64,000 bases of DNA from Megaleporinus macrocephalus. Lineage: Eukaryota; Chordata; Actinopteri; Characiformes; Anostomidae. The DNA lies in assembly GCA_021613375.1 (NCBI GenBank), contig CM038720.1:11559962-11623961 (forward strand), written 5' to 3'. Each line of letters begins with the position of its first letter. Position 1 is the first letter of the stretch. The notes under the pieces are model-generated. The model had not been told where the DNA came from. It was given only the letters and a program-made list of their open reading frames with translations, and made no database searches. The position numbers and the translations under genes are program-made. Below are positions 46,446 to 57,214 of the stretch, piece after piece.

Positions 46446-47600
46446 TGTTGGTGATGAGGGTTAAATAGTGATAAGTGCTTTTAGAGGGATTACACTCCTA
46501 AGACATCTGGTTCATGTCACAGGTGAACAGTTCTTTTCTTTAGGTTTAGATCCAGGGCTAAGTTTATATTGGGAAGTTAAAGTGTTAATAAAGGAAGGAG
46601 AAAGAAGAAAGGAGAGATTTTTAAAAAATTCAGCATAATTAAATGGATAACATGTCAACAAAGTCAAGGTTTGGTGTGAAATGTTCATTATAAATACGCT
46701 GCCTGATGTCTGAGATAGTTTTGGGATTTTTCGATAGATTTTAATCTATTCATGATGCAGGGATACATGAATGATGTTCCAAAGAACACACATACTTTAC
46801 ATATAAGAGCTCAGAAGATGTGTGTAGGTTAGCTTGTTGTGTAGATCATAAATAAACTGGCTACATTTGCATCATACACACAGTGACCCCTGGTTCCCAT
46901 CACCATCACTATAGAGAAATCTGAGCCTGTAAGTTTATCTACAGGTGAACTACTTCACATTAAGCCACTCTGAATGAATTTGTTAACATCACGGCTGCTC
47001 AACTATGTAGAAATGTTTTTTAAAAATCTGAGGAATTCCTCTTTAATAGATGTGTAACTGAATGTGCGCTGCAGACAAGGTGAGCTGCGTTTTTTCATTT
47101 GCTTCTGATTTGTGAAAGAACATTTATTTAACTGCTTAGAGGGGAATTCCTCCACATAATTCAATCTTTGAGATTGTAAATAAAGTCATTCAGAGTAGTT
47201 TGATGTGAAATTTACTGGCTCAGATTTTATTTACGGTGGTGCTGATGGGAACCAGGTCTCACGATGTCTACAGCACAAATGTACCCATTTAAATGAGCAT
47301 CCACAGCAGTCAGTGAACCTACATGTGCCTTCTGAATGTTTATATGTAATGTTGATTATGTAAATATAGTGATAATTGGACAAACACAGGTTTTCTTTAG
47401 AGGCTGTTTTGTCTTACATCGTTCTATATTTAACTGTCTGCCATGTACAGATTATGTTTAATGTCATACAACAATGTCTCTGGTATCAGGCAAAGTTTTC
47501 TTAATGATTTCATGTAACAATTTCCTTTGAGGTAACATTTACAGGCATTAAACCCATTCAGCTGTCTGGTTTCTATTACCACCACAACTGTGAACAATTC

Positions 47601-48409
47601 TGTCTCTGTGCTTTTGTTTAAAAAGTGGCAATTTACATCTTTACTCTCTGAATGATTGCTTACATTTTAACAATTGGATTATGCAGAAAGTTTGCCAAAA
47701 CTTTGGAACACTTATTATCTAGTTACAAATCTTAAATGCAGACTTTAGCATTAACCTCTATCAGCTTCATCTACAGCACATGGTTGGATACATACATACG
47801 CAATCAGCAGTTCAAGCAACAGCCCATTTACTTTTACTGTTAGTGAGTACAGTAACCCTCAACATTCATAATATTAATATTATTATTTTGCGTTACAAAT
47901 TAAACAAAAACGGCACTGTAGTTCTGTAGTTGCACATAGGAAATTGAATCCTAAGAGGAATGACTGTGAATTTGATCTGAGAATAAACTGGAAATCTTCT
48001 GAAGAAAATCAAAAATGCATGTGTATCTTATACTGAGATATTACTTTCAGTGACGCAAAGCCGAGCATTATTAAATAGCCTTCTTGTTGACAGTGAACTG
48101 CCTAAAATATCATGGATGTTTGCAGAAGCATATTTTTCATTTTCATGTATGAAAAAGGTGTTCCGCCTCTCATATCCTGGGGTTTAAATTATATCAGCAT
48201 ATTAGCTTTAGCACTGATCTCAGTAAGGTCACAGCCATCGAGGGGGTCAGGGGTAATATGCAAGTCTGTCTACATGTCACTTAACTCCATATTCACCACT
48301 AAGACTTGTGCCACTGCATTAACACACACATGGATTTAATCATAATTTATGAAAACCTAGCAGCGTAATGTCTGTATTCTATGTTATAATAGTCATTTTG
48401 TCTTCACAG
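47601..48409. other. Non-coding stretch upstream of the first glis3 coding exon
   Basis: AT-rich, with no recognised repeat. It ends in a splice acceptor (tttgtcttcacag, AG at 48,408-48,409). If the 44,030 donor is real this is the end of a 4.4-kb intron. Confidence 0.5.
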
Positions 48410-48410
48410 C

Positions 48411-48443
48411 ATGATGCCTAGGGCCCACTGCTATCTTGCCTAA
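48411..48443 (+). other. Short upstream open frame in the glis3 5' leader
   Basis: Two adjacent ATG codons start at the second base of the exon and open a ten-codon frame ending in TAA at 48,441-48,443, 16 bases before the glis3 ATG. If the exon is spliced as predicted, ribosomes would meet this frame first, so it may lower or tune translation. Usage is inference. Confidence 0.4.
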
Positions 48444-48459
48444 AGCGACAGTGAGGGAA

Positions 48460-48799
48460 ATGAATGGGAAAGCCTGCAACCTCCTGGTTTCTCCATCCGG
48501 CATGCCTCAGTCTCTGGGGACCATTACGGGGCAACAGGTGCCTCACATCCGAGTACATGCCAGTAGCTCGCGGACTCCCTCGCATCATGGCACCCCGGGC
48601 CCTGGTACCGGAGTTTCAACACCTGGAAGCGCGGTCCTTCTACCTGCCCTGAGTCTGCACAGGCAAGTGCTGACCAATGGGAAGCACCACAGCACCTTTG
48701 GTGTTCCACAGTCGTCATGGCCACAAGTGCCGTCCCCTCCTGTCCCACCCAGCAACCCCGGTGCGGTGAGATCCAGCGGCCTACAGAGTGGTATCAAAG
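48460..48799 (+). CDS. glis3: glis3 coding exon 1 (N-terminus)
   Basis: Encodes residues 1-113 of a Gli-similar 3 (GLIS3) transcription factor, a nuclear C2H2 zinc-finger protein. In vertebrates it is needed in pancreatic beta cells, thyroid and kidney, and it is linked to primary cilia. The start is the ATG giving MNGKACN, which matches the MNGRSC-type start of known GLIS3. The preceding in-frame triplets begin with TTG, not ATG. Conserved blocks: SGMPQ...ITGQQVPHIRVH, SHHGTPGPG and LPALSLHRQVLTNGK. The region is Pro/Ser/His-rich and probably disordered. The exon is preceded by acceptor AG at 48,408-48,409 and 50 untranslated bases. It ends AAAG with donor gtaata at 48,800, after the first base of a codon. 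The -3 G before the ATG gives a moderate start context. Confidence 0.9.
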
Positions 48800-50724
48800 G
48801 TAATAAACACAGCCAGTGATGCTGATGCTACGCAGTGATACTGAAAATTCAATCAAAACCAGTGCCAATCGTTTCAAGCGGCTGACCTTTACACTGTGAA
48901 CATTTCAGGACCTGTAAACATTCTGAGGAGCAAACATGTTTTTTTCAAGCCACAGAGATAGATGTTTAGGATGTTTATTACCTTCTTCACAAATTTTTGG
49001 GGATCAAATGAGATGTTTGTTTCACTTCCCATGGCCACAATATACATAAACAATCCTATGAATATCTTTCCAAAGTCTAATAAATAGCCAATATATTTCA
49101 CCAGATTTTTCTCCTCTCCATATCAACTGGGAAGCCCTAATCTTGGGTAACGTTTCCGCAATTTTTACTTAACCAATCACACGACTGCTGTCTTTCTAGC
49201 TCAGCCCGCAGTTTCAGAAGCAGAGAAACTCAGTAAGGTAACGGTAACCAGCACCACCAAGAGCTGAGAAGCTAGACCTTTACTCTGTAGCTGCCTGTCG
49301 CATGTTTATTTGTTTATTCACACCAGCATTGTTCATTTGTCTGTTGCTTTATTTATAATTCCTGTTAGTTGGATCATGAGTTTAGTTTTGTATGAGAGGC
49401 TGAGCAGGCTAGGAGTGTTGGACAGTGTTGGAAACGTCTTAACATGTGTACCTGTAAATGGTTATAACCCATAATAAGCAAAAAAAAAAGAACAATAAGT
49501 TAATTGCAAAAAACTGATGAAATCATTAAGAATTATATCTAAAAATCAGGCCAGTAGGGTTCAGTTTACAGTGTATATATAGTACACCACGTCTCGCAGA
49601 AGTGGAGATTAAATTTGCCATTTCTAAGTAAAAATGACCCCAACAACCCCACCACAGTGAGATCCAGTCATCCGCAGAGAGGAATTAAAGTTAATAAACA
49701 TAACCACCGATGCTGATATTATGCAGTAATACTCTGGATTTTATCACCATCCTAAGAACACGTTGTTACCCTTTATTTTGAGAATTGGGTTTTTATACAT
49801 TTATTAATTGGGCGTATTTCATAATGGAGGTTGGAGCTTCTCCCTATGTCTGTGGGTGTCCACCGGGTGCTCAGGTTTCTTTTGACAGTCCAAAGACATC
49901 CAATACGGCAAGTTGAAGATGCTAAATTGCCCATAGGTGTATGTGTGAATATGTATATCTGTGTGTCTGCACTGTTATGGACTGGCGAACTGTACAGGGT
50001 GTTTACTGCCCACTGCCCAGTGAGTGCAGGGATAGTCTCCAGCACCACACTGGAGGAAGCAGTTTAGATGACAAATGAATAAATTACTATGTCATGACGA
50101 AATTTTGGAAATTTTCTCCTATAAAGTTACTGTTGCTGTTATTAGGAGAGCGATGACATGTTCATAGTATGTCAAGAGGAAATACTGACGGAAAAATTAA
50201 ATTGCTTGTTTTTTTAATACATAAAACATTGACTTTTCACACACGCAGGTTTTTCCTCGCCCTGTACATTTAACAGCCGTTTTTGAAATATATAACCATG
50301 TTTGCTTGCAAGTGTAGACAATGTTCATAATTCATGAAAAGGAATACATCAGCAGTGTCTAGTTTCAAAGAAAATGGCCAATCTCCCTGCCTTCGCTCGT
50401 GTGCCACGCTCTCCATATTTCTCAGCCCAGTGAGCTGGAACATGAGACATGATAGTCCTTGAGAGATGTGGAAGGTCCAACATCCTCGCCCTTTTTAAAC
50501 ACAAACCTCGCCTCTCAATATGTCACGTAAAACAGAGTGAAGATATATGTTTTGACCGCCATCAGGTGCAGGTACTACTGTGTTTCAGAAGAATTCTAAA
50601 GCCTTTTTTCAGCAGATTCTAAAATAATCACACTCTAGCAGGGACGAGGGTCAGTGTAGGATGTCGGAGGGCCTAAAATTATTTTGTTTATATATCACAT
50701 GAACAATGAAATTATAAGTTTGGT

Positions 50725-50860
50725 TTGACAATACATACAAACAACTGTAACACATAACAATATATACAAATAACTGTAACACATGACAATACATACAAAT
50801 CGCTGTAACACATGACAGTATATACAAATAATTATAATACATGACAATATATGCAAATAT
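50725..50860. repeat. Tandem repeat, unit about 30 bp, 4-5 copies
   Basis: Unit gacaatacatacaaataact + gtaacacat with small changes. The Cys/Tyr-rich minus-strand open frames over it are artefacts. Confidence 0.9.
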
Positions 50861-50861
50861 C

Positions 50862-51125
50862 TATCGTCACTGTCCAAAGAAAAACATGTATCTCAATATT
50901 TGTCAATATTTGGTGTACATGATTTTTATTTCCAAGATAATTTGAACACCACAACTGCGGGTTACGTTGTGTGAAAATTTCAAGATGAATGGACTAATAG
51001 AAATGCTCCAAAATACCTTCTGGTTACATTCACACACATTAAAGGTAAAGTAGGTTTTAGCCTCTTCTGTAAAGTTGTGATTTTGGTTTTTGGTGGACTT
51101 GTTTTTCTTTGAACAGCGATGATAT
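50862..51125. mobile_element. MITE, family M, copy 6 (best-preserved ends)
   Basis: Left end 'tatcgtcactgtccaaagaa' + 'aaacatgtatct', right end 'gtttttctttgaacagcgat' + 'gata'. The tips are inverse copies over about 30 bases with few mismatches. The core matches copy 1 in orientation. Confidence 0.85.
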
Positions 51126-51244
51126 CCAAATTACTGACAGACATTTTCCATTGATTGACCCTAAACCTTATTTTATTAAAACAAGTGTTTGAACATCCTG
51201 TTTTATGACTACCAATCATATTTCTACCAAACCTTACCAAATGT

Positions 51245-51790
51245 TTGGATAGTGACTGTTTCGGTAGTGACATTGAGTGTATTCACTTGCACTTAATAAC
51301 CTGATTACTACAGAAAATCTGATTTTGTCAGTAATCTGTTCAAAGTCTTTCACATGCTCTTGAATAACCAGGCAAGTGGAAACTCCAGGTCTACATGAGT
51401 TAGACAGTAATCAGATTTCTGCATTGTGACCGGCCAATAAACACACAGAATAAAATGTGACGTAAATGTACCCTAAAACTTTATGGCTTATTTTTTTTTT
51501 AAGTCACTCATCTAGACGATAAAGAATAGTTACGTCAGCTTGTAGTTGGTTTCAACGTCACTCCAAAAGTGTTTTGTTTCCAGGACAGCACTCTATTTTT
51601 ACTGTGACTGCGAAAAATGAAGAATAACAATAAAGATATTAATGCTCTGAAAAAACAGATTACTGAGCTAAAATCCCTAAAAGTCTTAATCTGACACAAT
51701 AAATCTGAGTATGCTGTTTACACGACCCTTTCAATAATCATATAACTGTCAAAGTCCGATAATGAATGAACATGTTGGTGTGCATGTAAA
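51245..51790. mobile_element. Dispersed repeat, family H, copy 2
   Basis: 'gattactacagaaaatctga', 'gtcagtaatctgttcaaagt', 'ccggccaataaacacacaga' and 'gtcactccaaaagtgttttg' align with 42,063-42,535. Non-coding. Confidence 0.65.
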
Positions 51791-53778
51791 CATGCTCAAG
51801 CTAAGCTAATTCTAAGCAGAACTCAAAAACATTAGTCAGTAATTGACTGGCTTTCAACACTTATAGACATTTCAAATCCTATTTTTTTATCTCCAGAGAA
51901 TATTTTAACACAGTAGTGGTAATCCTTAATGTTTCTCACTGACTTTCAGATTTGGAACAGATTTACTTAAAAACTGTGAAATATAACTGCTCACCATGTG
52001 GCCATGAGGGACAGGGATGCAGTTTTGGTAGTGACATAAAAACGTGTGATGTAAAAATATATATATATATATATGTTTTACAAAGTGTAAATATTAGTTT
52101 CACAAGTGTAAATATAAGGTAAGGGGTTGAGACAATAAGGGGTTGTTTATATATTTACCTAATTACTCAGTTAATGCCTTAGGTTTAAGTAGGTCACAAC
52201 ATACTGCTTGTAAATATGAGGTTTGATTGTCTTCTAGCTTTTTTAACTGTGGGATTGTGGGAAGTTGTTCGGTAGTATGGGCCATATTTTTAATTCCTTA
52301 AAAGATATTTATTGTGATACAGATTTATTGAGACAGTAGCCATTAGCCAGTTTCCTAAATGTTACCATACAGTCTATATACAAAACACTGAGAGTGAGAA
52401 TAGTAATCATTTCTATAGGTTTTTACAGTCTAAAAGCGTTTGAGCTGTGCATGATCATTTGGTTAATTTACTTGTTTATTAAAGTTGGACAGCAGGCTTT
52501 AAGCCCACTGCAGGGAAGAACTTTGTAGTGTTTCAAATCCTATGTTTCCTGCAATTTACATCACATGGAAGTGTAGTTTGATCTATTCATTGTAGCCATT
52601 AACGATATGTTCATCTTCCTCAGATCCGTGATAACAATTTATTGTGCAGCCCCCACTCTGTGAAAAGCACACTGTTTTATCCCGTAATGCTGAGCCTCTC
52701 TTCCATCCTACTAAAGTATCACAGACACAGCCAAAGTGAGATTCGTTTATAAAGACCTCTCCCCAGACATCCTTCTGCCTTGTCTTCTCAGAATAAGCTT
52801 ACTGTTGATTTACATACCGAAGTTCATACTTCACTTCACTTCAATATTGTCCAGCAGCCCCTACCTTGTCTTCTCCCCGAAACCCTTTCTTTCATATTTT
52901 TTGATAATTAACCAAGCAGAAAGCTTGTTCCTAAACGAACCGTGGCCCAGGCGAAAGAGAGAAAGAAAACTCATTAGTAATTAACAGAGCAGAAAGTGTT
53001 TCCAAGGCCCACAGGTTTGGGAATTTCATGAGTATTCATGTGTTTCTTGTAAGGAAGACAAAAGGCATCATGTTTCTATATGGAGAGCACAGTTTTATAA
53101 CTCTGCCAGCATTAGAAAAAAATGATATACATATATATATTTATATATATAGTATAGAATGGAGATTCCAAGTGAATTAATAGGCTGGCAGTGTGACACC
53201 AGTGTGCTTAAACAGAAAAGGTGTTGGCGGTCATGTGATAATGCTATACGGCACAAAATGACATTATTTAGCCTAGTAGTTCACTAAATGACTCGACCAC
53301 GGCTTTAACAAGGATACTGCTCATTGAGTCTTGATGTTTTCCTTTTATTCAAGCAGTGTGGAGTTTAATATTAACCTACAAAGAGCAAATGGGTTTCTCT
53401 GTCATAGTCTGCATTCCTAATCATTAATCTCTGGAACACACAGGCAAACATAGCCAATTTGTAGTGAGGAAAATGTAAAGAAAAGAATAAAACACTTATA
53501 AATGGATTTAGTGAGAATCAATGACATTTCTCCAGAGGTTATCAGTTCTCCAACACACAGTTCTCTCAAATACATCTGCTAAACCTTATGTGGCCAGGAC
53601 CGTCCAATGTGTAATAACCACTATTAGACATTTCTACAACTTAAGAATAGTTTATGTAGTTACTGATTAACATCCGAGGGTGTAATACGTCTGAGAATTT
53701 AAGGCGTAATACTGATTAAAGCACTAAAACCTTTATACTGCATCAGATTTGATGACCCCATGCTCTTCTTCCTCACAG

Positions 53779-53947
53779 GTTCTCACAGAAAACTGCTGGG
53801 ACAATGTGGCAGATCAAACCTCCAGGTGACGAGCAGTGCCATGGTTGTCCAAAGTCTGAGCCCGGTGTCTCCAGCGACTGTCCAATCCTCTGCCGGTCAC
53901 TGCCCTCCTCATTCTCTGGGCCTTTTTGTACCCTTCACAGATGCCAG
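53779..53947 (+). CDS. glis3: glis3 coding exon 2
   Basis: Completes the split Gly codon from exon 1 and encodes residues 114-169 plus two bases of an Arg codon. The motif SNLQVTSSAMVVQSLSPVSP parallels SCNNLVVTSSPMMVQ-type text of GLIS3. The end, PFTDAR, joins exon 3 to give DARSVLSRESLASTT, matching DTRSLISRESLASTT of the family. Acceptor cag at 53,776-53,778 and donor gtaaac at 53,948. Unspliced, the frame would stop at the TAA overlapping the donor. A 136-bp intron follows (53,948-54,083), ending gctggtgtag. Confidence 0.9.
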
Positions 53948-54083
53948 GTAAACTAGTCCAAAAGGCCTGAGGATGCAAGCTGTCAAACAAACTAGCCCAA
54001 AAAAAATCACCACTCACAAGCTTTTTTTTCTAGACCATGAATGTTCTGGTTATGAAATTGTTTTTGGACTTGTGCTGGTGTAG

Positions 54084-55260
54084 GTCCGTGCTGTCCAGAG
54101 AATCCCTGGCCTCCACCACCCTCAGCCTTGCTGAGAGCCAGTCGATACGCAGCAGCAAGTTGGACTGGCCTTACGGCTACCGCGTCTTGCCACCGCTGGG
54201 GGAGCAGAACAGCACCAGTCAGACGGCTGAAGGGATGGAGTTGCTGAACCTTCCTCCAGGTACAGCCATGTCTGGAGCCACCAGTTTCTCCAACCAGAAT
54301 TCTCTCCCTGCTTATCTTTTTAAGGAAGACAACAACAGCCCCCGCCATTCTGGCCGCTGCAAGAAAAGAGCCCTTTCCATCTCGCCTCTCTCTGATGGTC
54401 TCGGCATCGACTTGAACTCCATTATTCGGACATCACCCACCTCACTGGTGGCCTACATCATTGGTTCCCAAAGTTCTCCAGCTTCCCAGCCCACCCCTTC
54501 CCCTCTGCAGTCTGATGTATGTGGACATCTCCTTGGAATCAGGGGGAGCTGTATTCCCTATGCTAGCTTTGCTAACTCCACTCCAAAAGTCAGTTCTACA
54601 CCAGGCCAGGACCTAATCAGTAACCACCACCACCACCACCCTTACAGAGTGAGTGCCTGCATGCAGAGATTGGAAGAAGGGGGTGCACAAGAGAGCCAAA
54701 GAGGAGGAACGAATCTGGTAGTGGAACATCAGCTTCTACCTGGGCAAGAGATTAGCATCACTGCAACAGCAGAAAATGTTTCTTATAATATCCTGCCAAA
54801 TTCTACACAGCCCCACTTTGAAACAGCAGCAGTTGTCAAGGCTCCTAGCCCTCCCAGGGGTCCTCCGCCACCTTATCACTCCCATCATGTTCACCGATCA
54901 CCTGGTGGTCATCTGGGGCATGGTCAGATCCTTGCCGATGCACATTCGGTGCCTCATATGGACAATCCCAGTGTTCTGGGACAGTTCCCAGCTCTTTGCC
55001 CCATGCTGGAGGAAGATGAGGGCGAGCTCGATGATTTTAACGGTGTACACTGCTGCCAGTGGCTGGACTGTAGCGCCACCTACAACCACAAAGAAGAGCT
55101 GGTCAAGCATATAGAGAAGCTGCACGTGGACCAGCGCAAGGGAGAGGACTTCACCTGCTTCTGGGAAGGCTGTCCCAGGAGGCACAAGCCTTTTAATGCT
55201 CGTTACAAACTTCTAATCCACATGAGGGTGCACTCTGGGGAGAAGCCTAACAAATGCACG
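54084..55260 (+). CDS. glis3: glis3 coding exon 3 (regulatory region, zinc fingers 1-2 and start of 3)
   Basis: Encodes residues 170-562. In order: SRESLASTTLSLAES (174-188). KKRALSISPLSDG (from 263) and RTSPTSLVAYI (from 285), a block shared in style with GLI proteins. RGSCIP (from 323). A short His run. A Pro-rich stretch ending GPPPPYHSHH. An acidic EEDEGELDD, then the zinc fingers. Finger 1 starts at Cys494/Cys499 (CQWLDC) with HIEKLH. Finger 2 is CFWEGC with KLLIHMRVH. A linker SGEKPNKC opens finger 3. The finger region is nearly family-consensus (GEDFTCFW, KPFNARYKLLIHMRVHSGEKP), and GLIS3 rather than GLIS1 is supported by the N-terminal motifs. The exon ends at a codon boundary; donor gtatgc is at 55,261. 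Confidence 0.93.
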
Positions 55261-56139
55261 GTATGCACAGTACTGCCTACTATTAGGGAAGAGTACACCT
55301 GCTATCATGCAAAGTGGGGCAGGGTAGCCTGAACCCATACTCAAGTAGAGATAGACTTTGTTTAATAGCGTAGTATAAACATATCAGGTACCAAAACTTT
55401 TCAACGACTGAGTTCTCTATAGAGTAGTGAGGTTGTGTAGAATTTATATAGAAAGTTTGCAGGGTGCTGTTGTTTTCTAGTAGTACTAAAGCTCCAAGCT
55501 GAAGTGGGAAGTGAACTAAACCGAGCTAAGAAGAAGAATGGATTGCTCAAAAGATGAAATGGAAGAAATGGCTTGTCAGGTGAGGAGGACAACAAGCTAA
55601 AAGCTCAGGTTGGCAAGGTAGGGTATTCAGATACTGTACTTAAGTTTGACTTCTTTTTCTCTATGACTACAAACGCTGAATTAAGAAAGAATGTTTGTTT
55701 TATTTACCGTCCAGGGACCGAGAGTAACACTAATGCTAGCCTGCTTATTAGTGGATATTCTAGCAGTCAGGACTGGCTGACATTACAGGGATTCCCAGTG
55801 ATGTATTTCCATAATGCATACTGGGTATTGGTGAGATTTTGGAAGCAGGAGGTTAGAGATTGTGATAATGTACCTACTATAAAAGAAATGAAAGAGGCTT
55901 TTATTCAGTGAGAGAAACTGGCAAGAAAAATCTTGCTTGAGCTATTGGTTCCTCTTCCTTCACGTTTTCCAATGGTGCTGCTCTGTTTAAGCTGTATCAG
56001 TAATGTCCCCCTCCCGAACTGAGCTAATGTAACTGCCCACCTCTGCTACTGTGAATTCACTATTCTTCATATTTAGCACCATAAGATAATAAATAAGAGA
56101 AATAAAGATTTAATGTGCAAACATCTCCTCCGGTGGAGA

Positions 56140-57110
56140 AGAGCCCAGCTTGGAGCCCAAATTACATGGTCATTATGTCAGTGCAGCCAAAGCATCTCAG
56201 GCAGTTTTTTAAGGAAAGAAGAAGAAAAAAGCTCTGTTTAAAGTCCATTGTGTGCTTTGATATGTTTTCATGCTGAGGTCGGGCAGAACTTTGCTTCAGG
56301 TATTTTCCTCGTGTAGCTCTGGCCGTCAGCTAATTAGTAAAAGTCTTTGATGACTGACAAGGGAGTTTATGCAATTATGCCGTTATTAAAGTTGCACAAA
56401 GGGCCTACACTTAAGCGCTGGCAGAGAAACGGTCTGCTTCCTGCCGCTGACTTCTCTCAGCTGGACAGGCTGTCAGCAGTCAAGAGGCTGCCAGCGGGTG
56501 TGGCATAGCCTGAGACGGCCTGCGAGGGTACGGCCAGCTTAGCTCTAAAGACCAGACTGAGCTATTTCTGTGGATGGAGCTACACCTTTCCTAAGAGACA
56601 GTGGGTCTAGACACCGGAGAGAGGAGAGTGACCTTCTGGCGCTTAATACCTGCTGCGATGGTCCACGGGTCCAGGTTAGCGACAGGGCGATCTACGGCCA
56701 TTCCTTGTCTCATCCTATCTTGGCAATCATTAATGGTGCACATACCTGAGGTCGACCTTTCACTCCAAACACTTACTCATTACTTAAAACCGCTCCTGTT
56801 GCCATGGAGCCTGGAACAGTTGGATGGTTTTGTCGAGCACGTAATCATAGACCGGAGAGGGAAGAAAATGGTCACAGCCGCTACTCAAGCTGAAAAAAAT
56901 TCTCTGCTCGCTGCTCGTCGTTTATGGGCGTTGTGTAAATGCCACCATCACTTGCCAAAGCTTTCCCACTTTGAAGACTGACTGATAGACGGACAGACAG
57001 ACGAGCTGTACTGGAACAGATTTGCGAGCTTTGAGATCATAATTAAGTAGATCCTGTTACGCTTCACAATCGCAGGATGTTAGAAAAGCGTGCCTGAACC
57101 TGTTCCTGTT
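56140..57110. promoter_or_regulatory. Candidate intronic regulatory element in glis3
   Basis: About 970 bases without recognised repeats. They hold Sox-like and homeodomain-like words ('cagctaattagtaaaagtc', 'gccgttattaaagttgcaca', 'aagtccattgtgtgctttga') and moderate G+C. A 126-codon + strand frame (56,601-56,981) crosses it but has no recognisable domain and no splice context in the glis3 frame. Enhancer function is inference. Confidence 0.35.
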
Positions 57111-57214
57111 CTGAGACGAAGGCTTAAACGCTTACATATGGATCCGTGTTCTGATTGTTTGACCATTCAAAAAGAAAGGCTGTATATTCCTCACAGTGCC
57201 GTTTTAGAGACTTT

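Larger units (their letters stand above)
45040..47600. mobile_element. Dispersed repeat, family F, multiple adjoining copies with nested elements
   Basis: 'gagtcactcagagtggttta' (45,047), 'gagtcattcagagtggttta' (45,722) and 'gtcattcagagtagtttgat' (47,185), each followed by 'cagtggtggtgatg'/'gtggtgctgatgggaacca'-like text, mark repeated ends. 'ataaactggctacatttgc' with 'gacccctggttcccatcacc' (46,850-46,900) is the opposite end. MITE family M copies and a hAT MITE lie inside. A C-rich tract is at 45,346-45,363. No gene. Confidence 0.6.
48800..53778 (+). other. glis3 intron between coding exons 1 and 2 (4,979 bp)
   Basis: Donor gtaata, acceptor ttcctcacag. Contents: unique AT-rich sequence with a repeat of the 'gatccagt..ccgcagagaggaat' exon-end text at 49,656-49,720 (see findings). 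Also present are a candidate noncoding element near 50,300-50,530, a 30-bp tandem repeat at 50,725-50,860, a family M MITE at 50,862-51,125 and a family H repeat at 51,245-51,790. A TA tract lies at 52,055-52,072, a repeat-free patch at 52,900-53,090, and TA-rich sequence at 53,125-53,150. No other gene. Confidence 0.85.

Noticed and set aside
48436..48459. Extending glis3 upstream by eight codons
   Set aside because: The first triplet is TTG, not ATG; the family start MNG begins at 48,460.
54007..54348. 113-codon minus-strand frame and other frames opposite glis3 exon 3 (54,776-55,185)
   Set aside because: They overlap strongly supported glis3 coding sequence on the other strand or frame and show no known domain.
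55573..55911. 112-codon + strand frame within glis3 intron 3
   Set aside because: Reads as ordinary protein-like composition but matches no family I recognise and has no splice connection in phase with glis3; kept only as an unexplained frame.
56601..56981. 126-codon + strand frame within glis3 intron 3
   Set aside because: No recognisable domain; it lies in a stretch better explained as noncoding.
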